From assembly GCA_028023455.1 (NCBI GenBank), contig JAQFVV010012546.1, positions 819,501 through 883,500 on the forward strand: DNA of 64,000 nucleotides, written 5' to 3'. Of the stretch, positions 39,467-51,859 are shown one piece after another. Positions within the stretch are counted from its first letter, which is position 1. Each line of letters starts with the position of its first letter. The stretch comes from Epiperipatus broadwayi. Taxonomy: Eukaryota > Onychophora > Udeonychophora > Euonychophora > Peripatidae. The translations under genes and the position numbers were made by a program. The notes under the pieces are model-generated. The model searched no databases and was not told the origin of the DNA. It worked only from the letters and a program-made list of their open reading frames with translations.

Positions 39467-39536
39467 AGCTGGCGATCTGAACCAACTGATGAGTGCTGAT
39501 TCTGCATGAAATATGCATATTGGAGATCATTTAGCT
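39467..39536 (+). ncRNA. Hammerhead ribozyme, family B (core intact)
   Basis: Stem I helices are AGCT/AGCT, GATCT/AGATC and CCAA/TTGG. The core CUGAUGA is at 39486-39492. Stem II is GTGC/GCAT with one G-U pair, followed by GAAA at 39508-39511 and UAUGCA-U-A. Cleavage is predicted between 39519 and 39520. Stem III is A-U plus U-A with the loop AUGC, the same plan as the minimal schistosome hammerhead. The AUA triplet fits NUH but is less favoured than GUC. Confidence 0.7.
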
Positions 39537-40699
39537 TTTTCACAAATATGTGGCCATATGAATCAGTTGTATAAGATAGTTTGGATAGCTGTGGAGAGTT
39601 TGACATTCAGATTTCATATCCCTCATAAGATATATATTTAATTAAATTTTTGATGATTACATTGCTTAGTAATATAATCTAAATATAAACGATATCTGAA
39701 AAGAAATATTTTGCTCAGTTTAAATAATTTATTTTAATTAATTAAACAATTTTTATTTATTCATCGATTATTATTTTGAATATTTGTCCAAAAACATTAG
39801 ATACTAGTCTAAAAGATAATATAATAAAATCAATATTACTGAATACTGCTTTATTTAATCTTCCCTTTGCTATTCATAAACTACTTCTTACCACAGACTG
39901 TGTTTACCTAAAGTACCTCAGCATGCCTTTTATCACACAACTAGTGAAAGTTTATAAATGTATTCATTTAAAACCATATTTTAGCTATAGTTTTGGTCAA
40001 TATCAGGAAATATTATATTTAAAATAAGCTATGATTGCAGGGTAGCAAAAATTGTTATAAGAGAAAGTAATTTGTCCAACTATTACAATAGTGGGTCAAA
40101 TTGCAAAATAATCGGAAAAGCTACATAATTGTGTGTGTATATAGATATATATTACATTTAATTAAACAAATAATGATTGTATTTAAATTTAAATAGATTT
40201 TACATGAAATTTGGGATCATATCTAAGCAATTATAGGTTTACTTCATTCTTTTTATTTTAGAAAAGAGGGATTTTTTGACAAAATTAAAATAATGAAATA
40301 ATGGGTGAATTTATTCTTGGTATTGTACCACTAGTGAATATATATGTTACAAAAACATCTATAGCGTTACATGTTACATAATTTTTAAAATTATATATGA
40401 TTAGTTTTAAGATTTTAAAAATGTAATTTTCTAAAATAAAAAGATTTAAAAGTCATTCTCTCCTTTTTAAAATAGTTAAATAAAATCATTAAAAATAAAC
40501 AAATGTAAAATAAAATTTGTTATAAAAAAAACTTTTGTGAAAATACCTCATTGGCTTTGGAGTGCAATTAAGATTGCAAGATTCTTGGACAATAAGATAT
40601 TAGATTAATCTAAGCAAAAGATTAGATTAATGTGAAATATAAAAATCAATTAATTAAAAAAATGTAAAAATTTATTAAAAATATAGTATTGAGTGTGAT

Positions 40700-41160
40700 A
40701 AACATTAAAAACTATGGAAGACAATGGAAGAGAAAAAAGTATTGACGTTCCATCTTGGTTATTGTTTTTCAGTTGGGTTCATGTTATTGCTATACAGTCG
40801 GATAGCTATCAGTACAGACAGAATTCAGAATACAGAGTCAGAGTTTGGAAAACTATAAGTGCAGAATCAGACAAGTTATTACTGTTGTGGATCACTTTAG
40901 TGCAGACACTACTGAAATAGCAACATACATTGCTAAAACTCCAGTACTATGTCAAATCAACTGTGGTCACCTGAACCAATGCCCAAAACAAATGCCTAGA
41001 TAGTGAATCATTGCTGCCATTAATCCATCTCTTCCATTGTTTATCCAAAGAGCAGAAGACAAGCCTTGAAAACCATTCATGGAGAAACCCGAGGCCAACT
41101 AGTTGGAAAATAAAACCAAATGGAAACCAAAACCATTGGACAATCCACACAAAATGAAAA
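40700..41160. other. Less AT-rich segment with a 68-codon frame, unidentified
   Basis: A plus-strand frame at 40714-40920 (starting MEDNGREKSIDVPSWLLFFS) has moderately complex composition. It shows no domain I recognise. An overlapping minus-strand frame lies just downstream. There is no splice, polyadenylation or repeat evidence that makes it a gene. Confidence 0.2.
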
Positions 41161-41350
41161 CTTGGGTAAATATACTTTTAAATAGCTGTGTACACAATTA
41201 AATTTTAAATGAAATGAACTTTAACAGACTATTATAACTATAACCTACAGTTATCATTTATATTTTTTGTGTAAAATTTATTTTTATATTATATTAAATA
41301 TATTTGTGCTAACTAAATAATAATGTTTGCTTAATTGGTATTTTATCTAT

Positions 41351-41380
41351 TCTCTCACTCTCTCTCTCTCTCTCTCTCTC
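41351..41380. repeat. (CT)n microsatellite
   Basis: About 30 bp of CT dinucleotide with one interruption. Confidence 0.9.
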
Positions 41381-41399
41381 ATGTCACTGCATCACCAGT

Positions 41400-43310
41400 A
41401 AATTAGCATAGAGTTATTTTTTTAATGTGTTAAATAAAAGTGCTGGTTCCTGAGACAAAGTATTAGCTAGTTGTAGGATATTTCAAGTGTTGAATTGTGT
41501 ACCTGTCATCCAAAGCATGCTGACGATATAACCTATGGTTAGATGGCATCTGAGGTTGATCCTCAAATCAAATAAAATGCTTTGTATGGCAGGGGCTTGA
41601 ATCTAGAACTTGAAGTGGGCCACTGTCTGGAAATGTGATCATATTATGTTTTGCATAGTTCGATCTGAATTTAGGTATCATTGATGGCTCTGCTATCAAA
41701 GGTATTCTCCCCTTTGTTTGAAGGATAAAAGAGGAGATTTAAACCCAATTATATAATATCTTTCAGTGGACCTGGTTCAGTATAAAGTGAATAGATGTAG
41801 TATAAAAATAAATGAGTAAAAGATTATGCATCAATCTTCTATGGCCACTACTAATATGGATTCTAAATTTTATAAGAATGATAATATTAAACTTTAAATA
41901 AAAAATACTCTTACCATATCTACCTTTTATATACATAAGATTTTATTAAAAATAATTAACATAAAATAAAATGTAATATTTACTGAGACTATAACCTCGA
42001 TAATATGCGTATAAAATGCGATAGTAGGGACCTCTACAGGTGTGAAATTATAAAAATGATGGTAAAATAATAAATTCAGAAGGATGTATAGATTTGACAA
42101 ATATATATATATCTTTTTTATTGCATATCAGGCCAACATTAGCATATTAATTTTTTTAATTCACATCTAAAGCAATGGCTTATATTTTATCACCTAAGAC
42201 AGCAATAAATATAATTTTTGGTGTGTATAAAAATAAGTCCTTATGTGTAATTTTTTAATGTATTTGTTAAAGAAAATGTATTTATTTGGTGTAGTTTTAT
42301 AATTATATATTTTGAAATTAAAATAAAAAATTATATATTTATACATTAAAATGTTTTCATAAAAAATAAAAAACGTTTAAAATGTATTGTTTATATATAA
42401 AAAAAAACATTAGAATGATATACTTCAAATTTATTAGCATATGATGAGTTTCTAGAAAAATGAAATGATGTTGAAAAACTAAGTAGTAGGTATTCGTAAA
42501 AGTCACATTCATTTGGCTTATGTGCCTTGCATGATTTAAGGCAATAGAGAAGTTATGATTCATGGCTTGTGGTCTAAAGTCTGATACAGTCTTCATATGA
42601 AACCCTGAGCAACAAACAATTTTATTAAACAATTTTATTATTTACTTATTAGAATAGAGTAAGTAATAGGTGCTTATATTATTTATTTTTCCAATAGAAA
42701 ATAATTCAAAAAACACTTTTTCTATTAGCCAAAATACATTTATGATTCAGGCAACTGTTTAGAGAAAGTGAATAAGTAATACAAAAAAAGAAAAGTAAGA
42801 AGAGCAATGACCAATCAAACCCAGTAAGACATAAAAAAATACATTTTAATGTAGTGATTTATAAAATTGAAAGAATAGTAGGAAATAGAAAGAGAGGGAT
42901 GGCAAAAAAATGAGGAAGAGAGCAAAAGAAACTGAGAAACAAATGTTTGATAAATTTAAGATTGGATTATGAGCACCAATTTATTATGTGCTCAAGGTCA
43001 TTTTGAATGCCAGAGAGAACAAAATCATTGCTGACCCAACAAAATAATAAAAATATTAGATAATACCCCAAAATTAATTATAAAATGTCCCAGATTTTTA
43101 TCCAGTCTGTACAATTTTCATCATTTTAAAAAATAAATAAAATAGAAATATTGTAGAAGTAAGCTGTTCCCATTATTTTGTACCCAAAATCAATTACTCA
43201 ACTAACACAAAAAGTGCTTGTCAAGTGTATGGAAAAATAAATTACTAAACCCATATGAAACCATGACAAAAAAAGTTATTAAATAAACATTATTAATGTC
43301 TACTACAAAC
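41400..43310. other. Non-coding stretch, no element recognised
   Basis: It includes the 18-base segment GTAGGGACCTCTACAGGT near 42025, shared with 12007. The minus-strand frame 42357-42632 has no family resemblance. Confidence 0.4.
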
Positions 43311-43319
43311 AAAACACTA

Positions 43320-43600
43320 TGAATATTATTAATAGTTTTTATTAGTCATTCATTAGACAAAAGATTATACAATAATTAATAATGTTCCTGTAGTTTAATT
43401 TTTACTTTACCACTCTCATTCAAAATAAGGACTGGTTTCTATCCACTTTAAACACCTTATGGAGGGATGCAACTACATACATATGACTAAAGACATGTAA
43501 AAAAGATCTATGATCCCTAAGTTGTGCATTATGTGCTGAGCCAGCAATCATCAGTTGATCCAGACTACAATCTCTTACACATACTTTTCTCAATGTTCAT
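43320..43600. repeat. Family E copy with decayed hammerhead (minus)
   Basis: Its left end TTTTTATTAGTCATTCATTAG matches the E element at 4197. At about 43530-43575 the minus strand carries CUGAUGA with stem II TGCTG/CAGCA. GAAA is changed to CATA, so the ribozyme is broken. Confidence 0.6.
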
Positions 43601-43639
43601 TATATGTATATAATATTTAAATACATGTATATTGTCTAT

Positions 43640-43893
43640 ACTAAACTTAATGTAATTAGAAGGAACACGAACTCATTAAAATTTGAAGACTTGTTATCAT
43701 AATATAAAATTAGCACTGATTGTTATATGTGTGGAAGATTGTGATCTGGATTAACTCATGAGTACTTGTTCAACAAAAATATGTATATTGGAGATTATTT
43801 AACCTTTTCACATGTATGTGTCTATGGGTATCAGTTGTATAAGATGGAGAGAATAGCTATAGGGAGTTTGAAAGTCTGACATCAAGTCTCTTG

Positions 43894-43934
<41 letters not shown>

Positions 43935-43950
43935 ACATAGACTTGATGTA

Positions 43951-44012
<62 letters not shown>
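43640..44012 (+). repeat. Family B copy ending in (AT)n tracts
   Basis: A family B unit (43640-43893) has a ruined core (CUCAUGA) but kept AATATGTATATTGGAGATTA and the tRNA-like end. Two long (AT)n tracts at 43894-43931 and 43956-44010 follow, with a short spacer between. Confidence 0.65.
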
Positions 44013-44013
<1 letters not shown>

Positions 44014-44302
44014 TACAGGATATTTGTTAAGTGTCAGACATACTGCCCTCATAATTTTCAAACAAATTATCACTTAACAAAAATAAATGTTACATGTATT
44101 AAAGTTACATGTATAGGTATATGTTATAGAGAAAGAGGATAGAAAAGATTTTAAAAGAATATAAAATAGGATGGTAAATATGTTAAAGATATTATATGAA
44201 TTGAAAAGGTTAGGAAATATTTTTTTAAAAATTTAAAAGTTTGATAGGAATTTAATAATTTTATATAAAGTAATGTATTTTAATGGGTTGTATTTTTATG
44301 TG

Positions 44303-44368
44303 TGTTCAAATTTTGTAGATCTGATGAAGACTGCATGGTACAGTTGAAACTATAATCAATAATAAAAG
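44303..44368 (+). ncRNA. Possible hammerhead in an unrelated repeat
   Basis: CUGAUGA at 44321-44327 is followed by stem II GACTG/CAGTT and GAAA at 44346-44349. Outside, TTGTAGAT (44313-44320) can pair with ATCAATAA with one mismatch, giving a stem I and a UAUA cleavage region. Stem III is nearly absent, so this is tentative. Confidence 0.35.
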
Positions 44369-44404
44369 TTTTTTTGCTGAAAAGTGAAAGCGTGTATGAA
44401 AGTC

Positions 44405-44610
44405 AATATTATTAACAAAAGTATATTAATATTTTTTATTATTCATTCATTAAATTAAAAATTATCCATTAATGAATAATATTTTTGTTGTTTCTACATC
44501 ACTCTCACACAAAGTAGTGACTCTTTCTATCCATTTTTAACATCTTATGGAGAGGTCCAATTACAAACATATGATTAAAGACATGTGAAAGAGATCTATG
44601 ATCCCCATAA
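44405..44610. repeat. Family E fragment
   Basis: It has the left arm (TATTAATATTTTTTATTA) and the interior (CATCTTATGGAGAGG, then GATCTATGATCCCCAT). It is truncated before the ribozyme region. Confidence 0.65.
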
Positions 44611-44621
44611 AAACATATATA

Positions 44622-45115
44622 TATATAATACAAAAACATAAAACAATACAATACTAGATAAAAATCCAAATTTTTCCAAAATCCTTACACGACCATGGCT
44701 TCTCAAATGGAAATCAAACTAAAAAAGCAGCATATATATATATATACAAAATAAACAAACCATCCCATAATTCATTTCAAAAGCTAACTTCCCTTTACAT
44801 CAAAAGTTGTCTTCATAAGATTGATAACCTCAGATTCAAGAAGTTTTATCATTAAAGTTTCCTTTACTCTATTCTTTAATTCATTTTTTTCATAAAAAGC
44901 ATCTTTTGATATAAAGGAAAGTTGGTTTTTGAAATGAATTATGGGAAGGTTTGTTTGTTTTGTATGTATGTATATATATATGCTGCTTCTTTAGTTTGAT
45001 TTTCACTTAAGAAAGTCTATTTGTTTAGTAGATAAAATCATGGTCATGTAAGGATTTTGATAAAATTTGGATTTTTATCTAGTATTGTATTCTTTTATAG
45101 TTTTGTATTCTATTT
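44622..45115. mobile_element. Family F foldback element
   Basis: Arms of about 200 bp are inverted. The left has ACTAGATAAAAATCC and AACTTCCCTTTACATC; the right has GATATAAAGGAAAGTT and GGATTTTTATCTAGT. A partial copy lies at 51860-52125. It is non-coding. Confidence 0.75.
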
Positions 45116-45179
45116 ATTACTAGTATAGTGTTAGGCAGTTTTGAATTTTATGTATATAATAAATGTAATATATAGGGTA

Positions 45180-45362
45180 TATGAGCAAAGACTTTCACAT
45201 GACCCAACACTCTCCCCTCTATCTCAAAACACTGATACCCTTGAACACATATATGTTGAAAAGACATATGTGTTCAAGTGTATCAGTGTTATGACATAGA
45301 GTGGAGAGTGGTGAGTCGTGTGAACGTCTGTGCTCATATACCCTATATATTACATATATAGA
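45180..45362. repeat. Family B foldback, tRNA-like arms only
   Basis: The inverted arms meet at TATATGTTGAAAAGACATAT. The ends carry GTGCTCATATACCC, the same variant as at 36.1 kb. The ribozyme half is missing. Confidence 0.7.
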
Positions 45363-46421
45363 CACAGGTATATAATAAACCTGTGTTTCGGTTATTATAT
45401 ATAATAAATGGTAAAATGAAAATATTTTAATTCTATTACTAATATGTGGCAGTAAAATGTAATAAAAATGTAAACAGTTCCATTATCAAAAAAAAATTAA
45501 TTAAATTCTCAAAATATCACAACAAAATCCAGAAAAAAATAATAAAAACCATGCTCTAAAATAAAAGTATTTAAATTTTATAATTAACAAGCATTACATT
45601 TTAAATGTTATCAAAGGTTCAATCATAGGTACAATATTAAAATTATAACATGTAAGCAGAATACACAAAAAGGCATGAATAAACATAAAAGATTCATTTA
45701 CAAAAAAAATATTAATCAAAACAATATGGATATTACATTAAAGGATAAAAAAAATAATCAAAATTTTGATACAATATTTATTGTTTAGCAAATATTAAAA
45801 TTTAACAAAATAAATAACTGCATATGTGGAAAAAGCATATTAAAATTACTTTTACAATGAAATGAACATGGTTAAAAAATTAAAACCAATAAAAAAAATC
45901 AATATCAGTGTCAAGATATGAATATAGAAGAATTTCTAAAAAATCAGTGAAATATAATGAGAATTATGAGAAATCTTGAAAACTGGATAAAAATCATTTT
46001 CAAAAGTTGATTCAAATTGACTGATCATTTTTACAAAAACAGAGGTAATTTAAAAGGTACAGTACAGTATATTACAAAAAGTAAATAATGAAAGGGGGGG
46101 GGTTATAGCTGATCATAAATGGAAATAGTTAAATTTTATTTATGCTTCTTTCATCACATGGTATATGATTAGAAAATTAGGGAGAGTTAATGCAGTGTAT
46201 TCATGCTGGAAGTTAATAACTAATGTGTTAGTATTTGAGTTTAAAGTTTATATTTGAGTTTAAATGTTAAATAATAATTTATAGCCGCATAAATTTATTG
46301 ATAGCAATCTTTAACATATATTTACCATTTAAATAACTTCAAATAAGAGTGTTCAAGAAATGTCACTCTTGAAATCAAATTGTAATAGTAAATTGTGGTT
46401 AATGAAGGCATGCAAGACAAG

Positions 46422-46477
46422 AATCTGTCCCACTGATGAAGGTTAATTCTGCAAGAAATGCATCTTTATGGTTGATT
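46422..46477 (+). ncRNA. Hammerhead-like motif, diverged family B/E
   Basis: CUGAUGA is at 46433-46439 and GAAA at 46455-46458, followed by UGCA-U-C, making the palindrome AUGCAU and an AUC triplet. Stem II is weak. Stem I can be built only in part (AATC/GATT and CCA/TGG), and its register with the cleavage site is poor. Confidence 0.4.
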
Positions 46478-46579
46478 TACTTTTTATATATGTCTTAGTC
46501 CATATGTTGTTAATATTTGTAGAGTTGAAACTTTTATAGTGTGTATTTAAAAAAATGGGAGTTAGGAAAAAAATGATAG

Positions 46580-46790
46580 TATATGTAAAAAATATTAATA
46601 ATTTTTATTAGTCACTGTCCATTTAAGGAATTATATTTCTGTAGTGTAATTTTCAGCACACCATTCTCACGCAAGTTAAGATATCTCTCCACAGTGTGCT
46701 AAAAGGGGATAGAAACTAGTTCCTACCTTGTGTGAGAATGTGTACTGAAAATTACACTTTATAAATATTATTCATTATATGTAAAATATA
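46580..46790. repeat. Family E foldback, short
   Basis: Both inverted ends are present: GTAGTGTAATTTTCAGCACA on the left and TGTGTACTGAAAATTACACT on the right. The interior is shortened. Confidence 0.7.
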
Positions 46791-47580
46791 TTTGAACCTG
46801 CAACACAATGAAGAAAAACATTTTGTAAATTATATGACAATATTGCACTCAATTTGTATAAAAACTGCATTTTTCTAATCTAAAGTTTAGAGTAAATGAC
46901 CTATTGTTTAGTAGATATATAATTTTACATTAACATTAATGTATTTATGTTATATATAACACACATAATGAACATTTACATCTATACAATATTGTATTTT
47001 TTTTATTTATCTTTTTCAGTTATTATTTAAAATAAATCGTTTTTAGGGCATGACCATGTAAGCTTTTTCACCTCCAGCTTTGACAAAAATTTTAAACCAC
47101 CATTTGGATAATTGAGCATTTGTTGTTTTCTGTCAAAACAAAATACTTTACATTTTTTACACCTTTTTTTCCTTTTTAAAGACAAAAAGAGTGAGTGTAT
47201 AATTGTATCTTTTTAAACTACGTTTATAAATAAAAAGAAAGAGAGAATGAGAAATTGTCTATCTTTTTTAATTTTTATTTGAAATTAAAAAAAGTCAAAG
47301 CATATTTGTGATAATTTATAGTACTACTGCATTATTTTAACACTGGAAAAACAGTTTCAGGTTTCAGATATTCTTTTCAAGATTGATGATAACAACATAC
47401 CGATTTTGTTGTATCAATTAATCTTTGCCAAATTTTATTATTTTTATTTCTTATTTACAGTTCTTTTTATATACCTACAATGAATTATCATTAATAATTT
47501 GTTTTAATATAAATAAGTCAATTTTCTACGATTATATAGAAATAACATTAATAGCTAATAATTTTTTGCTTGATAATAAA

Positions 47581-47742
47581 TCGAACTCAGACTTTCACAC
47601 GATCCACTACTCTCAGTGCCATCTCATATTGCTGACCCTCCTGATCACACACATATCTTTTCAACATGTGTGTGATCATGTGGGTCAGCAATATGAGATG
47701 GCACTGAGAGTGGTGGATCGTGTGAAAGTCTGAGTTCGAATC
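47581..47742. repeat. Family B foldback with near-identical arms
   Basis: Arms of about 75 bp are almost perfectly complementary. The right arm ends CTGAGTTCGAATCCCGC, the best preserved box B of this family. The high arm identity suggests recent formation or ongoing arm conversion. The frame 47425-47733 runs through it and is not a gene. Confidence 0.8.
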
Positions 47743-48469
47743 CCGCATATATTACATATATAAATGCAGGTTTAAGCCTGTTCAACGTATTGATAATAAA
47801 TCATAACTTATATACCCTAAGCAGTTGTATTAGAATTAAAAGCAGTTTTCTATTGAACAGAAACTTCTATCTGATTCTAAGATTAAGTAAAGTAAAATAA
47901 AACCATGATCCACCAGGTAAAAAAAAAACTGCTGTTCTAAATTATTTCATGCCTTAAAATCACATTCAGTTTTTATAACAACCAAAAGATCTGAGCTTCC
48001 AGTTCACGACTGCTCAATGATAAAAGCTAGAAGCTAGTCTGAGAATTTTGGATAAAAAGACACTGGATAAAAATTAAAATATGGGAAGGGGGGATTTGTT
48101 ACAGTTTAATTTTCAAAGGTCTTTTATTAACATTTCGGTTCTTTTTTTACCTTTGTGCTGCATTGAATTACATTTAAATTTAGTCATGTTATCATGTTTT
48201 ACATTAGAGTTAAGCATACTTATTTTTATTAATTCTTTCCCTCCCTGTCCTCCATTTTAAAACCATGATGAAAATTGTTATTATTTATAAGTTATCATAT
48301 TATAAACTTGATTGTTATTTTATTAATGACCATTCATTATCTTTTAATCTCTTTGTTTTATGGATTCTAATTTATTAATAAATACACTTGTGTGCCTTCC
48401 ATAGTTTTTATTGTAAAGATGTAGCATAAAAACAAACCCAAGAATGTAGCATTAAAAACAAACTCGAGT

Positions 48470-51160
48470 TCCTCCATTTTTTTTTCAAAATATTATTAGC
48501 TTGTATTCTTATAGCCCTCTTTTCATTCTCATTGACATAAATGTATATCTTAGGTCATCTATGGTTGGCTTACAACTGAAATACATGGCAGATACTGTTT
48601 TGACATGTGCATAACATCTTGTGTGTAACTATCTCTTTAATACCCTTATAGCTGAGTCTGTTTTCAAGGAAGATAACATCACAGACCACCTCTTTGTAGA
48701 GATTAAAAAGAAAGTGTGTAGCTCTTGAACTATGTCAAAAAAATTTATTGCTTCTAAACGGCAATCTATAGGAGCATGGCCAACAAAATTTAGTGAATGT
48801 CAGACACATGGAATATATATATATATAATATTCTTATTTAACTCAAAGATGTTTTATTGCATTCTACTGTATGTACAGGCCAAATTTGCTGCACTATTAT
48901 ATGACTGCCCTTGGCATTTACTGAAATCAACTTTGTAGTTCATACTTAGATAAATTACCTCCATAACCACCATACCTTCACTATGATTTTCCAACTCTAG
49001 GAAAATTAGAAAGCATTCAACATGTAAATCATCATCAGGTGATGCATAACTTATAATAGTTAATTGACCCACATGGGAAAGATCTGGTATAGAGTCTACA
49101 GACAAACTTAAATAATCTCCTTTTCTCAGATCACCCAAATTTGGGTAATCCTGACTTTTAGCATCCCGAACAATTCGCCCTCTATTTTTAAAAAAATTAA
49201 CTAACTACTTTTTCACACCTAAAAAAAAAAGTGTATGTAACTATATCCAAGTGTAAATGCTAATAAAAAAAGATTAAAAAAAATACTTACATTTACATGC
49301 GTATTTTTCACGTATAGCGGTCTTTGCTGTATATAGAACTGTAAATAAATGACGTATATTAACTGTAAATGTTTTTCTGTAAAGAAGAATAAATAACAAG
49401 AAAAGAAACTTACATTTTTAGGAGTAATTGGAAACCACACAAGCGAGGAAATGCACGAAAAGGTCGTCGCGTGCGTGCAGATTTCTGAAAGAAAATTCCT
49501 GCAGGTAGGATGAGAACAAAGGTGTGCTCATCCCAAATTGGTATTTTAGCTTATGCTTTGCAACAGAGTGGACATAGGCAGAATTCCACGCGGTCAAGCA
49601 AAAGTAGTTCAGAATTTGTCACGTGTCAAAAAAACAATTCACATTTAGGATCCGGGTGTCGAACTCTGTCATTCTATATATGTAATTTCAGAGTATATGT
49701 AACTATAAATTTATTTTTTACACGAACATCAATAAATCAAATGGATGTAATTGCAGAGTATATGTAACTATAAATGTCTTTTTTACATGAAGATGAATAA
49801 ATAAAATGGATGTAACAAAACTTAATTTTTTAGGCTCTATTTAGTCTCACGCAAAGTTGCTATAAAAATTATGAACTACTGTACTTTGGTCATTTGTGAC
49901 ACGTGACAAATTCTGAACTACTTTTGCTTGACCGCGTGGAATTCTGTCGTTATAAAAAATGGACGGATCCTAAATATGAGTTTGTTTTTTTGTTATTGAG
50001 TGTTCTTTATGTAAAAACATTTAGAGTTAATATACATCATTTGTTTACAGTTCTACATGCAGCAAAGACCGCTATAAGTGAAAAATACGCATGTAAATGT
50101 AAGTATTTTTTTTAACATTTTTTTTTATTAGCATTTACACTTGGATATAGTTACATACACTTTTTTTTTTAGGTGTGAAAAAGTAGTTAGTTCATTTTTT
50201 TAAAAATAGAGGGCGAATTGTTCGGGACGCTAAAAGTCAGGATTACCCAAATTTGATTTACTTTAGTAGCCATAAGCTACACAGGTTCATCACATATTGT
50301 CTTTGATAAATAAGTAGGTGATTCAGATCCTTTGTTTCCATAGTGTTTTATATGGTTGGAAAGAAAAGGATCAAATTTAGCAATTAATGCTAATAAGCTA
50401 AGGTAGTTACCATTATTTGGTGATTCGAAACTTTCATTGTCTTCCCTAAAAGCTAAACCATGTTATGCTAATGTGAATATCACTGCAACACCTTGATCAA
50501 GCACATTCTTCCAGTAAAGCTGTTGTTTTATTTGTTTTTCTAGTCCTGTATCTAAAGTTCAACCATGCTTTCTTGTTAAGTATGTAAACAAAACTCTTCT
50601 ATGATCTTCAGAATTTTCATGATTTTGAATGATGTGAAATTTCACCAGTTAGAAAATTCATCAGAAGTTAGTGCTACAGTTGATATTGGAAGCAGTTTGC
50701 AGACAAAGCAATAAGCAAAACCAGTTATTGGAGGGTAGACAAACCATCCCTGATCATATGCTCCACCATTAACTTTTCTATTCTGAAACAAAAATTTTAA
50801 ACTATATAACCTGTAGTTTTTTAAATAGACCACTCCAGTGCTGACACTGTGATGGACCTTAAAGTCTGGTATGATAATTCATTTTCTGTGTGATCATTTG
50901 ATTGAGAAATATCATTGAGTTTTGTGAAATTTTATTGTTTCAACTGTACATGTCGATTTTGCAACCACACCCACACTCACATTGGGATCACTATGAATAT
51001 TCTCATCAACTGACATTCCAACTTCTATAATCCCAGTATCAGAGTCAATAGGCTGCTGTTGTTTTAGACTGATGATCTCCTTAGGTTTGTAGATCATCTT
51101 CCATTTCTGAAGTAAAATACCTGTCATGTTTTGGCAGGGTTTTGAGTTCATCTTCAAGGT
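48470..51160 (-). pseudogene. ZMYM/hAT-like (DUF4371) transposase gene, broken and interrupted
   Basis: Read on the minus strand from 51157 downwards, the order matches ZMYM1-like hAT-related transposases. First comes a TTF-type zinc-finger region (about 50830-50640: SLKFLFQNRK, GWFVYPPITGFAYCFVCKLL). Next is the DUF4371 start (about 50440-50265: SPNNGNYLSLLALIAKFDP, TICDEPV). After the interrupting element come KGDYLSLSVDSIPDLSHVGQ (49120-49050) and DFSKCQGQSYNSAANLA (near 48900), then traces of HSLNLVGHAPIDCRLEAINF and STKRW (about 48800-48690). Stops and frameshifts occur in every block. A 1.1-kb inverted-repeat element is inserted between 49137 and 50255. Whether this was a transposon or a domesticated gene cannot be told; the C-terminal dimerisation region is not found. 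Confidence 0.7.
49137..50255. mobile_element. 1.1-kb TIR element inserted in the transposase fossil, with 8-bp target duplication
   Basis: CAAATTTG stands at both borders (49137-49144 and 50248-50255) as an 8-bp target duplication. The termini start GGTAATCCTGACTTTTAGC and are inverted over more than 250 bp. A second inner inverted pair carries GAATTCCACGCGGTCAAGCA (49580 and 49930 regions). The middle has two direct 66-bp units (49680-49811, each with GCAGAGTATATGTAACTATA or a close variant). No transposase is encoded. An 8-bp duplication fits hAT, Merlin or P-like superfamilies. Because the site is palindromic, a 6-bp AAATTT duplication with ends GGGTAATCC is also possible. Confidence 0.85.
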
Positions 51161-51244
51161 GCTGTTTTATTTTTCTCTTCTGGTATCTATTTTCAAATGT
51201 TCACTTCATTGTATGTCTGGAAACAAAATAGAAAAAATAAATGC

Positions 51245-51267
51245 TAGAAAAATAAATATGAAAAATA

Positions 51268-51311
<44 letters not shown>

Positions 51312-51312
51312 A
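51245..51312. repeat. (TA)n(TGTA)n microsatellite
   Basis: A TA run is followed by six or seven TGTA units. Confidence 0.9.
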
Positions 51313-51859
51313 TTCTTATACACTATTGATAACATAAAATATCATGCTAACTGCCTGCCACTTTTTAATATAAAATAGGTGAAATAAAAAGGGGGGAAAT
51401 ATTTTAATATCCATCTTTTACCCTTAACAGGTAATGACAAATGATACATAATATATATTTACCTTGCAGCTTACACTGAGAGTGACTGAAAAGACCCAAG
51501 TTAATAAAGGGTGAAAGTTGATATATGTCAAGATTATTATTTTATCCAATTTAAATAGGCTACAACAAGTTAGAATAACTAAAAGCCTGAGAAAATATAC
51601 CAAAAATGATATTAATAAAATTAGAAAATTTCTGAGGAAAAAATATTTAAATATATTTTAAAAAAATTGCATTTGTGAAAAAAATAGGATTTATTAAGAT
51701 CTTTGTAAATTGTGAAGCCCTAAGTTGTAGCTTATTTAGCTTATATCTAAAGGTAGCCTTGCCCTAAAATGATGCATTAACATAAGAAATTCTGTATCAT
51801 CTTGTCTTTTTTTTACAATAAAAAAAAGATTTTGCTTTTAATTTATGTAAAATAGATTA

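Larger units (their letters stand above)
39055..39630. mobile_element. Family B head-to-head pair
   Basis: The left unit is reversed and the right unit is forward, with arms of about 230 bp around a 90-bp centre (39290-39380). Each arm carries a ribozyme region (39146-39215 minus, 39467-39536 plus) and a tRNA-like end. The element lacks any protein frame. Confidence 0.8.

Noticed and set aside
40714-40920. 68-codon frame as a small gene
   Set aside because: There is no family resemblance, no splice or promoter evidence and an overlapping frame on the other strand. The length is within chance.
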